From: Algibacter sp. L3A6
GTDB taxonomy: Bacteria; Bacteroidota; Bacteroidia; Flavobacteriales; Flavobacteriaceae
Reading direction: 5' to 3'
Length of the DNA stretch: 64,000 nt
Assembly (NCBI RefSeq): GCF_009796825.1
Contig: NZ_CP047030.1
Location: 248,001-312,000, forward strand
Positions 17,835 through 26,991 of this stretch are shown here, piece by piece; within the stretch, counting starts at the first letter, position 1; every line of letters begins with the position of its first letter. The notes beneath the pieces were generated by a model, which saw nothing but the letters and a program-made list of their open reading frames with translations, made no database searches and was not told the DNA's origin. Made by a program: the position numbers and the translations under genes.

Positions 17835-18644
17835 TTAATTAAAACTCCAGTTTTTGTAACTACTAGAAGCTTCTAATTTGTTTTCTAAACTATCTTCTAA
17901 CTCTGGAAAGAAGTCGATTCCTGTAAGTTTTTCAACTTCATCTACAGATACAACAAACTTATATAAGGGTTGTTTAGACTCTACGCTAGGCATTAAAAAA
18001 GCAATCATTTTAGTTTTACCCGAATTATTATCGATCAAAACTTTATAAAATTGATTTGGCACTGCTACTTGCTCGTCACCAATGGTTTTCATGTTTCCCT
18101 TTAACACTCCTCCTGTTACTACAAAAACGCCATTATATTTACTTGCCCAATATCTAACTTTCTGTTCTAGCGTATTCCATATACCCGCATTAAAATCATG
18201 CTTTTGCGGACTAATATTACTTGTTAAAAACGTTTCGTCGTGCGCTTCTTTGCTATAACGTCGGTCTCCAGCAGGACAAAGATGCCCGCGATCGTAACCC
18301 GATTTCTTATAATTACGCCAATCTGCTGCGCCTGTTTTTACCGCTTTATCTATTTCAAAATAAGGTCTCTTAAAATCATTTTTTGATAAATGAGATTTTT
18401 TTAACTCATAAGCAACCCATTCAGCTTGCTCATAAGGTTCACTATACGAAAGCGAATACCCATCATGATGCACAATTTGCCCTGTTGTACTGGTTGGCAA
18501 AAAGTATTCGTTTGTATCACTCTTAGATGTTCTGCCTTCAGTTACAATTTCATTTTTTTCCTCTTCATCTAAAAAATGCTCATATCCATAAATAGCGACC
18601 AGAATAACGACGGCAATAACCGATAATAATTTTCTTTTCGTCAT
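17835..18644 (-). CDS. DNA/RNA non-specific endonuclease (NUC1 family), exported
   Basis: A 269-residue protein with an N-terminal hydrophobic signal or anchor (KLLSVIAVVILVAIYGYEHF). The beta-beta-alpha-metal nuclease core follows, with the active-site motif YDRGHLCPAGDRRYS (catalytic His in DRGH) and the metal-binding helix FLTSNISPQKHDFNAGIWNTLEQ. The family cleaves DNA and RNA of any sequence, here outside the cytoplasm. Its start directly abuts the stop of the upstream PafA-like phosphatase gene with no intervening base, so the two form an operon. Together they could release phosphate from nucleic acid (inference). Confidence 0.93.
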   Translation of the reverse strand: MTKRKLLSVIAVVILVAIYGYEHFLDEEEKNEIVTEGRTSKSDTNEYFLPTSTTGQIVHHDGYSLSYSEPYEQAEWVAYELKKSHLSKNDFKRPYFEIDKAVKTGAADWRNYKKSGYDRGHLCPAGDRRYSKEAHDETFLTSNISPQKHDFNAGIWNTLEQKVRYWASKYNGVFVVTGGVLKGNMKTIGDEQVAVPNQFYKVLIDNNSGKTKMIAFLMPSVESKQPLYKFVVSVDEVEKLTGIDFFPELEDSLENKLEASSSYKNWSFN

Positions 18645-20282
18645 TTATTCTAAAATGAATTCTAAAGGCTCTCCAAGTTTAAAATTAGGTGCATTAATAT
18701 CTAACAACGCTGAAATTGTTGGAGCAATATCTGTAATTTCTGTTCTCTTAACTGTTTTACCATGTTTAATTCCTTTTCCGAAGAATAAAAGTGGCACGTG
18801 TGTATCGTAATTTAAACCACTACCGTGTGTAGAACCTGTTTTTCCGTAAGATATGTATGCTGGATCTTGAATAACTAAAACATCACCAGAACGTTTTTGA
18901 TTATACCCATTTTGAAGCAACTTTTCAATACCTATTGTAAAGGAAGCTTTACCCATTGTAGTTGCTGTGTAAGCTTTGTAAACATTAGTATAATTAATTA
19001 TTTCGTTAACGATAGCATCTTGCACGTCTTCTAAATCTAAACCTAACGTTTTAATCTTTTCACGATTTAAAAATATTTGATTATTGCTTATGTTTTCAAT
19101 TAAATCATCGGCTTTAAACGTTGTTTTCATAAACGCTTCTAGCTCGGTTCTCATAGCTTTATTATTTAAATATCCTGCTGGGATTTTTTTAGACCTCATA
19201 TATGCAGGCACGTTAATAGCCCCATGATCTGCAGTTAAAAACACCGTGTAATTTCCTTTACCAACTTCGGCATCTAATCCTTTAAAGAAACGCTCCAAAT
19301 CTTTATCTAAACGTAAATACGTATCTTCAATTTCTTTAGAATTAACTCCAAAATTATGACCAACATAATCAGTACTAGAAAAACTAACCGTTAAAACATC
19401 GGTAAATTCATCTTTACCTAAATCTTCACCAATTAAAGCTGCTAAAGCAAAATCGGCAACTAAACTGTTACCATAAGCCGTTGCTTTTAAAATATCGTAA
19501 CCACCATTTTTTCCTTTTAAGGCATCTAAATCGTAAGGAAATGTTGCTGTAGCTTGTCCTTTAAAACCACCTTCAAAATCGTTTAAATCACTACCACTTT
19601 CTAAATATGTCTCAATATTATATAATGTATTCCAAGGTTTAAGATATGATTTTACAATACCAGATTTATTAAATTTACTTACCCATTTAGGTAATTCCTC
19701 CATATAAAAAGAACTCGAAATAAAGTTTCCTTCATTTTTTCCTTGAAACCAATATGCTGCATTTGCAGTGTGCCCTGCCGGTAAAATAGCTCCACGGTCT
19801 TTTACTGAAATTCCTATAGTTTTACCACGCATTTGTGTGAATAACCTATTCTCATCTGCAAATGTTGTAGTTTTCATGCGTTGTGTAGACATTTTACCTG
19901 CATCTGTTTTTGTTCCTATGGAAGAAACAGCATCGTCTTGTGCACAATACACCATGGTTTTTAATTCTTTATCGTACCAATTATTAGCGATAATACCGTG
20001 ATATTTAGGACTTGTACCCGTAAAAATAGATGCGTGCCCTGGCCCAGTATATGTTGGAATATAATTAAAGTGATTATTCTTACAATTAAAGCCCTCACTC
20101 ATCATACGCTTAAAGCCGCCTTCTCCGTAACGGTCTGCAAATCTTGTTAAATAATCGTAGCGCATTTGATCTACAACAATACCAACCACCAATTTCGGGT
20201 TAGTTTCATCAGAATTATTTTGTGCTTTAGAAGATAAACTCAACACAAAAACTACAACTAAAAAGAAAATATTTTTATTCAT
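18645..20282 (-). CDS. PafA-like alkaline phosphatase / phosphodiesterase family, exported
   Basis: A 545-residue alkaline phosphatase superfamily enzyme. I take the ATG at 20282, which gives a clean signal peptide (MNKNIFFLVVVFVLSLSSKAQ). The longer frame from 20324 would begin upstream of the promoter -7 box. Metal and nucleophile motifs are visible: GIVVDQMRYDYL (Asp), the catalytic Thr in PTYTGPGHASIFTGTSP, SFSSTDYVGHNFG, TADHGAINVP and GSTHGSGLNYDTHVPLLFFG. Thr in place of Ser as nucleophile is typical of PafA, the phosphate-irrepressible phosphatase of Bacteroidota, which hydrolyses phosphomonoesters. The exact substrate range is not certain. Confidence 0.9.
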   Translation of the reverse strand: MNKNIFFLVVVFVLSLSSKAQNNSDETNPKLVVGIVVDQMRYDYLTRFADRYGEGGFKRMMSEGFNCKNNHFNYIPTYTGPGHASIFTGTSPKYHGIIANNWYDKELKTMVYCAQDDAVSSIGTKTDAGKMSTQRMKTTTFADENRLFTQMRGKTIGISVKDRGAILPAGHTANAAYWFQGKNEGNFISSSFYMEELPKWVSKFNKSGIVKSYLKPWNTLYNIETYLESGSDLNDFEGGFKGQATATFPYDLDALKGKNGGYDILKATAYGNSLVADFALAALIGEDLGKDEFTDVLTVSFSSTDYVGHNFGVNSKEIEDTYLRLDKDLERFFKGLDAEVGKGNYTVFLTADHGAINVPAYMRSKKIPAGYLNNKAMRTELEAFMKTTFKADDLIENISNNQIFLNREKIKTLGLDLEDVQDAIVNEIINYTNVYKAYTATTMGKASFTIGIEKLLQNGYNQKRSGDVLVIQDPAYISYGKTGSTHGSGLNYDTHVPLLFFGKGIKHGKTVKRTEITDIAPTISALLDINAPNFKLGEPLEFILE

Positions 20283-20300
20283 TATAATAAGTTTAAGTGT

Positions 20301-20308
20301 CAAAAATA
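20301..20308 (-). promoter_or_regulatory. -7 box of the phosphatase-nuclease operon
   Basis: TATTTTTG on the minus strand matches TAnnTTTG. It lies between the two candidate starts of the phosphatase gene (20324 and 20282), so transcription would begin near 20295 and only the 20282 start could be used. Confidence 0.55.
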
Positions 20309-20387
20309 CATATTTTAAAAACATGATAATTTAAAATAATCGTTAAATCCCACTAACTTTTTTTACTTTAGCAGTTCAAATTTATAT

Positions 20388-21128
20388 ATGACGTACCTAC
20401 ATAATATAGGAGCTTATTTTTTAATGATTGTTGAGATGTTTCGCAAGCCAACTAAATGGAGTGTTATGAAGCAATTAATATTAAAAGATATAGACGATTT
20501 AATCATTGGATCTTTAGGCATTGTTGCCTTTATTGCTTTTTTTGTGGGTGGTGTAGTTACCATACAAACCGCACTAAATATTGACAATCCATTAATTCCA
20601 AAATACCTTGTTGGTTTTGCTACCAGACAATCTATTATATTAGAATTCGCACCCACTTTTATTTCTATTGTAATGGCCGGTAAAGTAGGTTCTTTCATTA
20701 CATCGAGCATTGGTACCATGCGTGTTACCGAACAAATTGATGCTCTAGAAGTTATGGGTATTAACTCATTAAACTATTTAGTTTTCCCTAAGTTTATTGC
20801 TTTAATGTTATATCCATTTGTAATTTCTATTGCTATGTTTTTAGGAATTCTTGGTGGTATGGCAGCTTGTGTTTACGGTGGTTTTAGCTCATTAGACGAT
20901 TATATTGTTGGTATACAAATGGATTTTATTCCGTTTCATATTATTTACGCATTTATAAAAACTTTCGCTTTTGCTTTCATACTAGCTACAATTCCATCTT
21001 TTCATGGTTATTATATGAAAGGTGGAGCATTGGAAGTTGGTAAAGCAAGTACAACAGCATTTGTATGGACTAGTGTTGTTATTATTCTTTTAAATTATTT
21101 ACTAACCCAAATGTTGTTAAGCGCATGA
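20388..21128 (+). CDS. mlaE: MlaE-type ABC transporter permease
   Basis: A 246-residue permease of the MlaE family, which moves phospholipids between inner and outer membranes. About five hydrophobic segments are seen (for example IGSLGIVAFIAFFVGGVVTIQTAL, FIALMLYPFVISIAMFLGILGGMAA and TTAFVWTSVVIILLNYLLTQMLL). The conserved core is GSFITSSIGTMRVTEQIDALEVMGINSLNYLVFPK. It overlaps the ATPase gene by 4 nt (ATGA). No MlaD substrate-binding gene follows here. A near-consensus box TACTTTAG at 20364-20371 precedes it. Confidence 0.93.
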   Translation: MTYLHNIGAYFLMIVEMFRKPTKWSVMKQLILKDIDDLIIGSLGIVAFIAFFVGGVVTIQTALNIDNPLIPKYLVGFATRQSIILEFAPTFISIVMAGKVGSFITSSIGTMRVTEQIDALEVMGINSLNYLVFPKFIALMLYPFVISIAMFLGILGGMAACVYGGFSSLDDYIVGIQMDFIPFHIIYAFIKTFAFAFILATIPSFHGYYMKGGALEVGKASTTAFVWTSVVIILLNYLLTQMLLSA

Positions 21129-21892
21129 TAGAAGTTAAAGATTTACAGAAATCATTTGGAGAAGCACATATTTTAAAAGGGATTACAACCACTTTTGAAA
21201 AAGGAAAAACGAACTTAATTATTGGGCAAAGTGGCTCTGGTAAAACCGTTTTTCTAAAATGTTTATTAGGCTTATTTGATTACGAAGAAGGCAGCATTGC
21301 TTACGATGGCCAGATATTTTCTAAACTTACAGAAGATGAGAAACGAAACATGCGCGCCAAAATAGGCATGGTTTTTCAAGGAAGTGCCTTATTTGATTCT
21401 ATGACTATTGCCGAAAACGTGATGTTCCCACTACAAATGTTTACCAAACAAAGTAAAAGCGAAATGCAAGACCGTGTGGACTTTGTTTTAAATAGAGTAA
21501 ATCTACCAGATGCACATAACAAAATGCCAAGTCAAGCTTCGGGAGGTATGCAAAAACGTGTTGCTATTGCTCGCGCTATTGTAAACAAACCTAAATATTT
21601 GTTTTGTGATGAACCAAACTCGGGTTTAGACCCAAAAACAGCTATTGTAATTGATAACTTAATTAAAGAAATTACTGAAGAATATCAAATTACAACGGTA
21701 ATTAATTCTCACGATATGAATTCGGTTATGGAAATAGGTGAAAAAATTGTGTTCTTAAAAGATGGACTAAAAGCTTGGGAAGGCTCTAAGGAAACCATTT
21801 TTAGAACAGATAATGAAGTGGTTACCGATTTTGTATACTCATCCAACTTGTTCAAAAAAGTACGTAAAATGTACTTGGAAGAAAATAGCTAA
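21125..21892 (+). CDS. mlaF: MlaF-type ABC transporter ATP-binding protein
   Basis: A 255-residue ATPase partner of the preceding permease. Walker A is GQSGSGKTVFLKCLLGL (near residue 34), the Q-loop GMVFQGSALFDSMT, the ABC signature ASGGMQKRVAIARAI, Walker B YLFCDEPNSGLDP and the switch His in INSHDM. The 4-nt overlap with the permease gene indicates coupled translation. The likely role is energising phospholipid transport that keeps the outer membrane asymmetric. Confidence 0.94.
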   Translation: MIEVKDLQKSFGEAHILKGITTTFEKGKTNLIIGQSGSGKTVFLKCLLGLFDYEEGSIAYDGQIFSKLTEDEKRNMRAKIGMVFQGSALFDSMTIAENVMFPLQMFTKQSKSEMQDRVDFVLNRVNLPDAHNKMPSQASGGMQKRVAIARAIVNKPKYLFCDEPNSGLDPKTAIVIDNLIKEITEEYQITTVINSHDMNSVMEIGEKIVFLKDGLKAWEGSKETIFRTDNEVVTDFVYSSNLFKKVRKMYLEENS

Positions 21893-21938
21893 AATCAGTA
21901 ACCCTTTATTTTTATTTTAGAGTTGTTATTCTATCGAA

Positions 21939-23396
21939 TTAATTTCGTTTTAGAATAATACGCTTGGCTTTAAGCTCTTCTTTTAACCAATCGGTAAGTT
22001 GCTTTTCTTTTATAACAATCAAACTATCATTTAAAGATTCGTTCCATGTTACGGTGGCGACCTGCAATGTATCGGTATTTATAAAATCTTTAGATTCTAA
22101 TGTTTTAGCATAACTAAAATACGTTAAATCGTTAAATCTAACTTTAGCATCACGCGATAAATTGGTAAAAGAAATTACACTGCTTCCTCCATTTACAAGA
22201 AGAAGTTCTTCTCGTAAAACTTCAATTTCATTTCTTAAGCCAGAAATAATATGATCTTTTTCATCTAAATCTCTAATAGCTCTATCATAAGCATCAGAAA
22301 TTTTATCAAAACTTCTATTTTTATTACCGAAAATCTCTAATTTAAAATCACTTATTTTATCGTAACCTTTAATTTCATTTAATAAATCGGACTCTGTAGC
22401 TTCAGATATTTCACCATTAAAATAAAGTGTTATTTTTTTCTCATCTGAATTTAATGTTCCGTTTTGAAACCAAAGTTCCTGATTCAGTTTAATTTCATTT
22501 GAAATAAAATTATTATAGTCATTTTCGAAACCACTGCTTTTTAAAACTCTCAAGAAAGTAATTGTTGGATAAATCATAACAACCACCGCAACCAACCCTG
22601 CAAAACGTGCTGTACGCCTTCTTTTAGCAGAATTAGCATACTTAAGCATTGGAAACCTAAGAAGCTTAAGCACTATAAATGTTGCTAAAGCAATAAAAAT
22701 AGTATTAATGGTAAACAAGTTCATGGCACCTAAAAAGTAAGTCCAATTCCCATGTGCTAAACCATAACCCGCAGTACATAAAGGCGGCATTAATGCTGTA
22801 GCAATAGCCACACCAAAAATAACAGAAGCTATAGTTCCTCTTTTAGTACGTGCAATTATTAATGCCAAACCACCAAAAAAGGCAATAAGTACATCTCGAA
22901 TATCAGGCTTTACACGCCCTAATAATTCTGAGGTTTCTTGATTTCCTAAAGGAAAAAATTTAAAGAATAAAAAAGCCGTTAATAAACTTAACACAAGCAT
23001 GGTTGCTAAGTTTATTAACGATTTTCTAAGAGTATCAATATCATTTATAGCGATAGACATGCCAATACCTAATATTGGCCCCATAAGCGGAGAAATTAAC
23101 ATGGCACCAATTACAACAGCTGTTGAATCGGCATTAAGTCCAATGGAAGCGACAAAAATAGAACAAATTAAAATCCACGCTGTAGCTCCTTTAAAAGGAA
23201 TATCTGCTTTTATGGCCTCAATAGTAGCATCGCGATCGGTATCATCCCTAAAATCTAATAATTCTTTAAAAAACACATAAATGCTTTTAAACAATCCTTC
23301 GGCGTCTTTCTTAACTGCCTTTTTAGATTCCTCTACATTTTGATTTTTCTTTGCCTGAACCTCTTCTTCAGAAAAATTGAATTTATTTTCTTCCAT
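21939..23396 (-). CDS. DUF389 / TIGR00341-family membrane protein
   Basis: A 485-residue protein. The DUF389 membrane core spans roughly residues 65-285 with about six or seven hydrophobic segments, containing the signature GLNADSTAVVIGAMLISPLMGPILGIGMSIAINDIDTL cited here in two parts (GLNADSTAVVIGAMLISP and PLMGPILGIGMSIAIND). The C-terminal third is soluble and charged, with a probable coiled coil (DLDEKDHIISGLRNEIEVL). The family function is unknown. It is transcribed away from the Mla genes and in the same direction as manC upstream (31 nt gap). Confidence 0.88.
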   Translation of the reverse strand: MEENKFNFSEEEVQAKKNQNVEESKKAVKKDAEGLFKSIYVFFKELLDFRDDTDRDATIEAIKADIPFKGATAWILICSIFVASIGLNADSTAVVIGAMLISPLMGPILGIGMSIAINDIDTLRKSLINLATMLVLSLLTAFLFFKFFPLGNQETSELLGRVKPDIRDVLIAFFGGLALIIARTKRGTIASVIFGVAIATALMPPLCTAGYGLAHGNWTYFLGAMNLFTINTIFIALATFIVLKLLRFPMLKYANSAKRRRTARFAGLVAVVVMIYPTITFLRVLKSSGFENDYNNFISNEIKLNQELWFQNGTLNSDEKKITLYFNGEISEATESDLLNEIKGYDKISDFKLEIFGNKNRSFDKISDAYDRAIRDLDEKDHIISGLRNEIEVLREELLLVNGGSSVISFTNLSRDAKVRFNDLTYFSYAKTLESKDFINTDTLQVATVTWNESLNDSLIVIKEKQLTDWLKEELKAKRIILKRN

Positions 23397-23427
23397 TTAT
23401 ATATTAATTAGCAAAACCGCTTAAAAT

Positions 23428-24498
23428 TTAGTTGCTATATTTATCATTAAAACGCTTTAAAACAAGCTTTATATCTTGCTCTTTACTCTTAGGGTAAATA
23501 AGCAAAGCTTCATCATTATCAACAATAATATAGTCGTTTAAACCATCTACAATAACTTGTTTTCCAAGTTTTGTTCTTATCATATTACCTTCAGCATTCT
23601 CAACTAAACTTTTAGCATTTAAAATAGCATTATTATTACTATCCTTATCTAGTTTATCGTAAAGACTTCCCCAAGTACCTAAATCGTTCCAATCGAACTC
23701 TGCTCCTATCACAAAAACATTTTTAGATTTTTCCATTATGGCATAATCCACAGATATGTTTTCGGCTTTAGAGTAATTTTCTTTTATAAAATCATCTTCA
23801 CCATCGGTGTTATAAACCGAGACTCCAGACTCAAACAATTGATATAATTCCGGTTGATTATTTTTAAAAGCATCTACAACGCTTTTTGCACTCCACATAA
23901 AAATACCTGCATTCCATAGAAAATTACCTTGACTTATAAAGGCTTTAGCCGTTTCATAATCTGGTTTTTCTCTAAATTGGCTAACTGGCTTAATAACATT
24001 TTCAGAGGTTTTATCGAACTCAATATACCCAAAACCTGTGTTTGGGAATGTAGGCTGAATACCAAGCGTCATTAAAGCATCATTTTCTGAGCAATAATTA
24101 AAAGCTTCTTCTACATTTTTAGAAAAAGTTTGCTCATCTTCAATCCAGTGATCACTTGGTGCAACAATCATTAAAGCATCTGGATTTTCTTTCTGAATTT
24201 TTAAAGATGCATATAAGATACAAGGTGCTGTATTTCTCATTGCTGGCTCTAAAACTACTTGTTTTTGTGTTACTTCTGGAAGCTGCTCTAAAACCAAATC
24301 GTTATAACGCTCATTGGTAAGTATGTATATATTTTCCTTTGGAATTAATCTCGATAGACGCTGAAATGTTTTTTGAATAAGCGTATCGCCCGTTCCTAGC
24401 ATGTCGTGAAATTGTTTTGGAAAATCACTTGTACTTACTGGCCAAAATCTCGATCCTACTCCACCTGCCATCAATATGGCATAATAATTATTCTTCAT
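23428..24498 (-). CDS. manC: Mannose-1-phosphate guanylyltransferase
   Basis: Makes GDP-mannose from mannose-1-phosphate and GTP, feeding polysaccharide, LPS or glycoprotein synthesis. The 356-residue protein opens with the nucleotidyltransferase signature MAGGVGSRFWPVSTSDFPKQF and carries VAPSDHWI, FLWNAGIFMW and EFDWNDLGTWGSL. It lacks the C-terminal phosphomannose isomerase domain found in bifunctional ManC, giving the short form common in Bacteroidota. It follows the SprT-like gene on the same strand with a 76-nt gap. Confidence 0.95.
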   Translation of the reverse strand: MKNNYYAILMAGGVGSRFWPVSTSDFPKQFHDMLGTGDTLIQKTFQRLSRLIPKENIYILTNERYNDLVLEQLPEVTQKQVVLEPAMRNTAPCILYASLKIQKENPDALMIVAPSDHWIEDEQTFSKNVEEAFNYCSENDALMTLGIQPTFPNTGFGYIEFDKTSENVIKPVSQFREKPDYETAKAFISQGNFLWNAGIFMWSAKSVVDAFKNNQPELYQLFESGVSVYNTDGEDDFIKENYSKAENISVDYAIMEKSKNVFVIGAEFDWNDLGTWGSLYDKLDKDSNNNAILNAKSLVENAEGNMIRTKLGKQVIVDGLNDYIIVDNDEALLIYPKSKEQDIKLVLKRFNDKYSN

Positions 24499-24574
24499 TT
24501 CTTAATTTGTTTTTCTAGAAAATCGTAAAATATTCTAGCTTATTATTATTTTGTTTTACTTCTATTTTCAAAAA

Positions 24575-25168
24575 TTAAATAAGTTTAACCTCCGCATTTG
24601 GATTAAACAAATATAACCTTCCTGTTTTAATTTCCACACACTCAAATCGTTTTACCCTTTTTTGTCCCATTTTAAAAACGCGACCATTGTATAATTGAAA
24701 CGATTGTCCCAAAGGTATTTCAAAAACATAAGTTTTATCGTTTGGTTCGTTAAATTGCTTTAGAGCCAAGGCTAACACCGTATCGGTATCACTAGATGCT
24801 TTTGGGTTTTTAAAATGCCTGGCTAAAAGAGGCAATAAACTATCCGGAAAAACATCGGGATTTAAAAATGGTAACATTAAATTTTTAAACGTATATTTCC
24901 ATTCTTTACCATGTGGTTTAATAAATTTTCCGAAACTTTTGTACGTCTCGAAATGGGCTATTTCATGAATAAGCGTTATTAAAAACTGGTATACATTTAA
25001 ATTAGAGTTTATAGTGATTTGATGCTTACCATGCGGCAATTGTCTATAATCACCGTGGCGCGTTTTACGCTCGTTTTTTATTTTCACCACCAAATGATCA
25101 TGCTCTAAAAGTTTTAAAACTCGATTAACAGCATGTTCTGGAATATAACTTTTTAGTAGGTTTTGCAT
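24575..25168 (-). CDS. SprT-like zinc-metalloprotease-domain protein
   Basis: A 197-residue protein with an SprT-like zincin motif: HEIAH in TLIHEIAHFETYKS, with the third ligand in FIKPHGKEWKYTFKNL. Eukaryotic relatives (SPRTN) cleave DNA-protein crosslinks, while the bacterial SprT role is not established. The C-terminus has strand-rich segments (FEIPLGQSFQLYNGRVFKMG) but no zinc-ribbon cysteine set. Its promoter box lies only about 6 nt upstream of the start codon. Confidence 0.88.
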   Translation of the reverse strand: MQNLLKSYIPEHAVNRVLKLLEHDHLVVKIKNERKTRHGDYRQLPHGKHQITINSNLNVYQFLITLIHEIAHFETYKSFGKFIKPHGKEWKYTFKNLMLPFLNPDVFPDSLLPLLARHFKNPKASSDTDTVLALALKQFNEPNDKTYVFEIPLGQSFQLYNGRVFKMGQKRVKRFECVEIKTGRLYLFNPNAEVKLI

Positions 25169-25173
25169 TACGA

Positions 25174-25181
25174 CAAAAATA
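25174..25181 (-). promoter_or_regulatory. -7 box adjacent to the SprT-like start codon
   Basis: TATTTTTG on the minus strand ends 5 nt before the ATG at 25168, so the transcript would start at or very near the start codon (leaderless or nearly so). The match is exact, but one 8-mer in AT-rich DNA is weak evidence alone. Confidence 0.4.
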
Positions 25182-25500
25182 ATAATAGTTAAAACAACAC
25201 ACTTATATTTACAAGAAAAAAAAATAAAACTTAACGATCGAATATCAAACAGTCTAAAAATTTATGTATATTTTTTTTAAGGTTTCGTAAATATTAAGCC
25301 TATTTTATTTTTTTGTAAATTGTGGTAATAGCTCATCAAAAATAGATAACTTTTATTTTTTTTATTATTTAAGTCGCAAATAAATCATATTAAAAAAACA
25401 ATAACAGTTAAAAAACTATATTTATTTTAACAAATATCAATAAAGCATAAATTTTATTTAGTTAAAGTCATAAAACACTAAATATTTTACAACAAACACT
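25182..25500. other. AT-rich intergenic gap, no gene seen
   Basis: This stretch between two divergent units is strongly AT-rich, with short A and T runs. I find no convincing open frame, hairpin terminator or known RNA. It probably holds upstream promoter sequences for the ATP-grasp cluster. Confidence 0.5.
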
Positions 25501-25508
25501 TATATTTG
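25501..25508 (+). promoter_or_regulatory. -7 box of the ATP-grasp/alpha-E/transglutaminase operon
   Basis: TATATTTG matches TAnnTTTG exactly and is 20 nt upstream of the start codon at 25529. Confidence 0.55.
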
Positions 25509-25528
25509 AGCATAACACTTTGTAGCTT

Positions 25529-26971
25529 ATGAAAGACAACAACCTATTCTCTAATTACGAGAAACTTGCTAGTACTTGGGATGAAATGTATAATGACAAT
25601 GCAGAATTTAGATCGCAGTATGATGGTTTTATTAAATATTTAGAAAACACATCAACAGAAAAGCTTTCTAAAAAAGAAGACCTTGCAAAACAATTATTTA
25701 TGAGTCAAGGGGTTACATTTACGGTCTACAATGATAATGAAGGTATCGAGAAAATATTCCCCTTCGATATTGTACCTAGAGTTATAACAGCTGCCGAATG
25801 GCAGAAAATTGAAGCAGGTATTAAACAGCGTCTAAAAGCACTAAACTTGTTCATTAAAGATATTTATAATGAACAGTTTATAATTAAAGATGGCATTATT
25901 CCTGGTGAATTAATTTACTCTTGCCCTAATTTTTTAAGAGAAATGAAAGGCGTTAAAGTACCTTATGATGTTTATGTACATATTTCTGGTGTCGATTTAA
26001 TAAGAAATAACGATGGCGAATTTTACGTTCTTGAAGATAATTTAAGAACACCTTCTGGCGTGAGTTACATGCTGGAGAACAGAGAAATATCAAAACGTTT
26101 ATTCCCTGGTATTTTACCTAAAAACAATGTTCGATCTGTTTCCGACTATCCAAATTTATTATATAAGAAGCTTAAAGAACTTTCAAACCTGTCTAAACCA
26201 AATATTGTTTTACTTACTCCAGGCATTTACAACTCAGCATATTACGAACATACTACACTAGCCCGTTTAATGGGTATTGAATTGGTAGAAGGTAGCGACT
26301 TGGTTGTTAAAAACCATTTTGTTTACATGAAAACAACTAATGGATTAAAACAGGTTGATATTATATATAGACGTGTGGACGACGATTATTTAGATCCACT
26401 AGAATTTAATGAGAAGAGTGTTTTAGGCGTTGCCGGAATTATGGCTGCCTACAGAAAAGGGAATGTAAATATTGTAAATGCTCCCGGAACTGGAATTGCC
26501 GATGATAAAGCAATTTACATCTATGTACCAGACATGATAAAGTATTATTTAGATGAAGAACCTCTTCTGAAAAATATTGAAACCTACCAATTGGGTCGAC
26601 CAGATGAGCTGGAATATGTTACCAAAAACATTAAAGAAATGGTTATTAAAAAAACTGATGGTAGTGGTGGTTACGGTATGCTTATGGGACATGAAGCTAC
26701 AGATGAAGAAATTAAAGATTACTTAAATACCGTTAGCAAAAAGCCAGAAAACTTCATTGCTCAGCCTATTTTAAGGCTATCAACCGCACCGTGTTACATA
26801 GATGGTAAATTATCCCCAAGATGTATCGATTTAAGACCATTTGCCCTTTCTGGACGAGATGGTATTGATATTTGCCCTGGCGGATTAACCCGTGTTGCAC
26901 TAAAAAAAGGATCTCTAGTAGTTAACAGTTCGCAAGGAGGCGGCAGTAAAGACACTTGGATTTTAGAATAA
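25529..26971 (+). CDS. Circularly permuted type 2 ATP-grasp protein
   Basis: A 480-residue protein of the permuted ATP-grasp family (old names DUF404/DUF407). Recognisable segments are FPFDIVPRVITAAEWQKIEAG, the core YVLEDNLRTPSGVSYMLENR, IVNAPGTGIADDKAIYIYVP, VIKKTDGSGGYGML (nucleotide loop) and SPRCIDLRPFALSG. The family is predicted to form amide bonds between an amino group and a carboxylate using ATP, producing a small peptide or peptide tag. It heads a three-gene set with alpha-E and transglutaminase genes, the standard companions. Confidence 0.93.
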   Translation: MKDNNLFSNYEKLASTWDEMYNDNAEFRSQYDGFIKYLENTSTEKLSKKEDLAKQLFMSQGVTFTVYNDNEGIEKIFPFDIVPRVITAAEWQKIEAGIKQRLKALNLFIKDIYNEQFIIKDGIIPGELIYSCPNFLREMKGVKVPYDVYVHISGVDLIRNNDGEFYVLEDNLRTPSGVSYMLENREISKRLFPGILPKNNVRSVSDYPNLLYKKLKELSNLSKPNIVLLTPGIYNSAYYEHTTLARLMGIELVEGSDLVVKNHFVYMKTTNGLKQVDIIYRRVDDDYLDPLEFNEKSVLGVAGIMAAYRKGNVNIVNAPGTGIADDKAIYIYVPDMIKYYLDEEPLLKNIETYQLGRPDELEYVTKNIKEMVIKKTDGSGGYGMLMGHEATDEEIKDYLNTVSKKPENFIAQPILRLSTAPCYIDGKLSPRCIDLRPFALSGRDGIDICPGGLTRVALKKGSLVVNSSQGGGSKDTWILE

Positions 26972-26991
26972 TTTCACAAAAATAAATATGT

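Noticed and set aside
20283..20324. N-terminal extension of the PafA-like phosphatase from an upstream ATG
   Set aside because: The signal peptide begins at the internal ATG (20282), and an exact -7 box at 20301-20308 lies within the extension.
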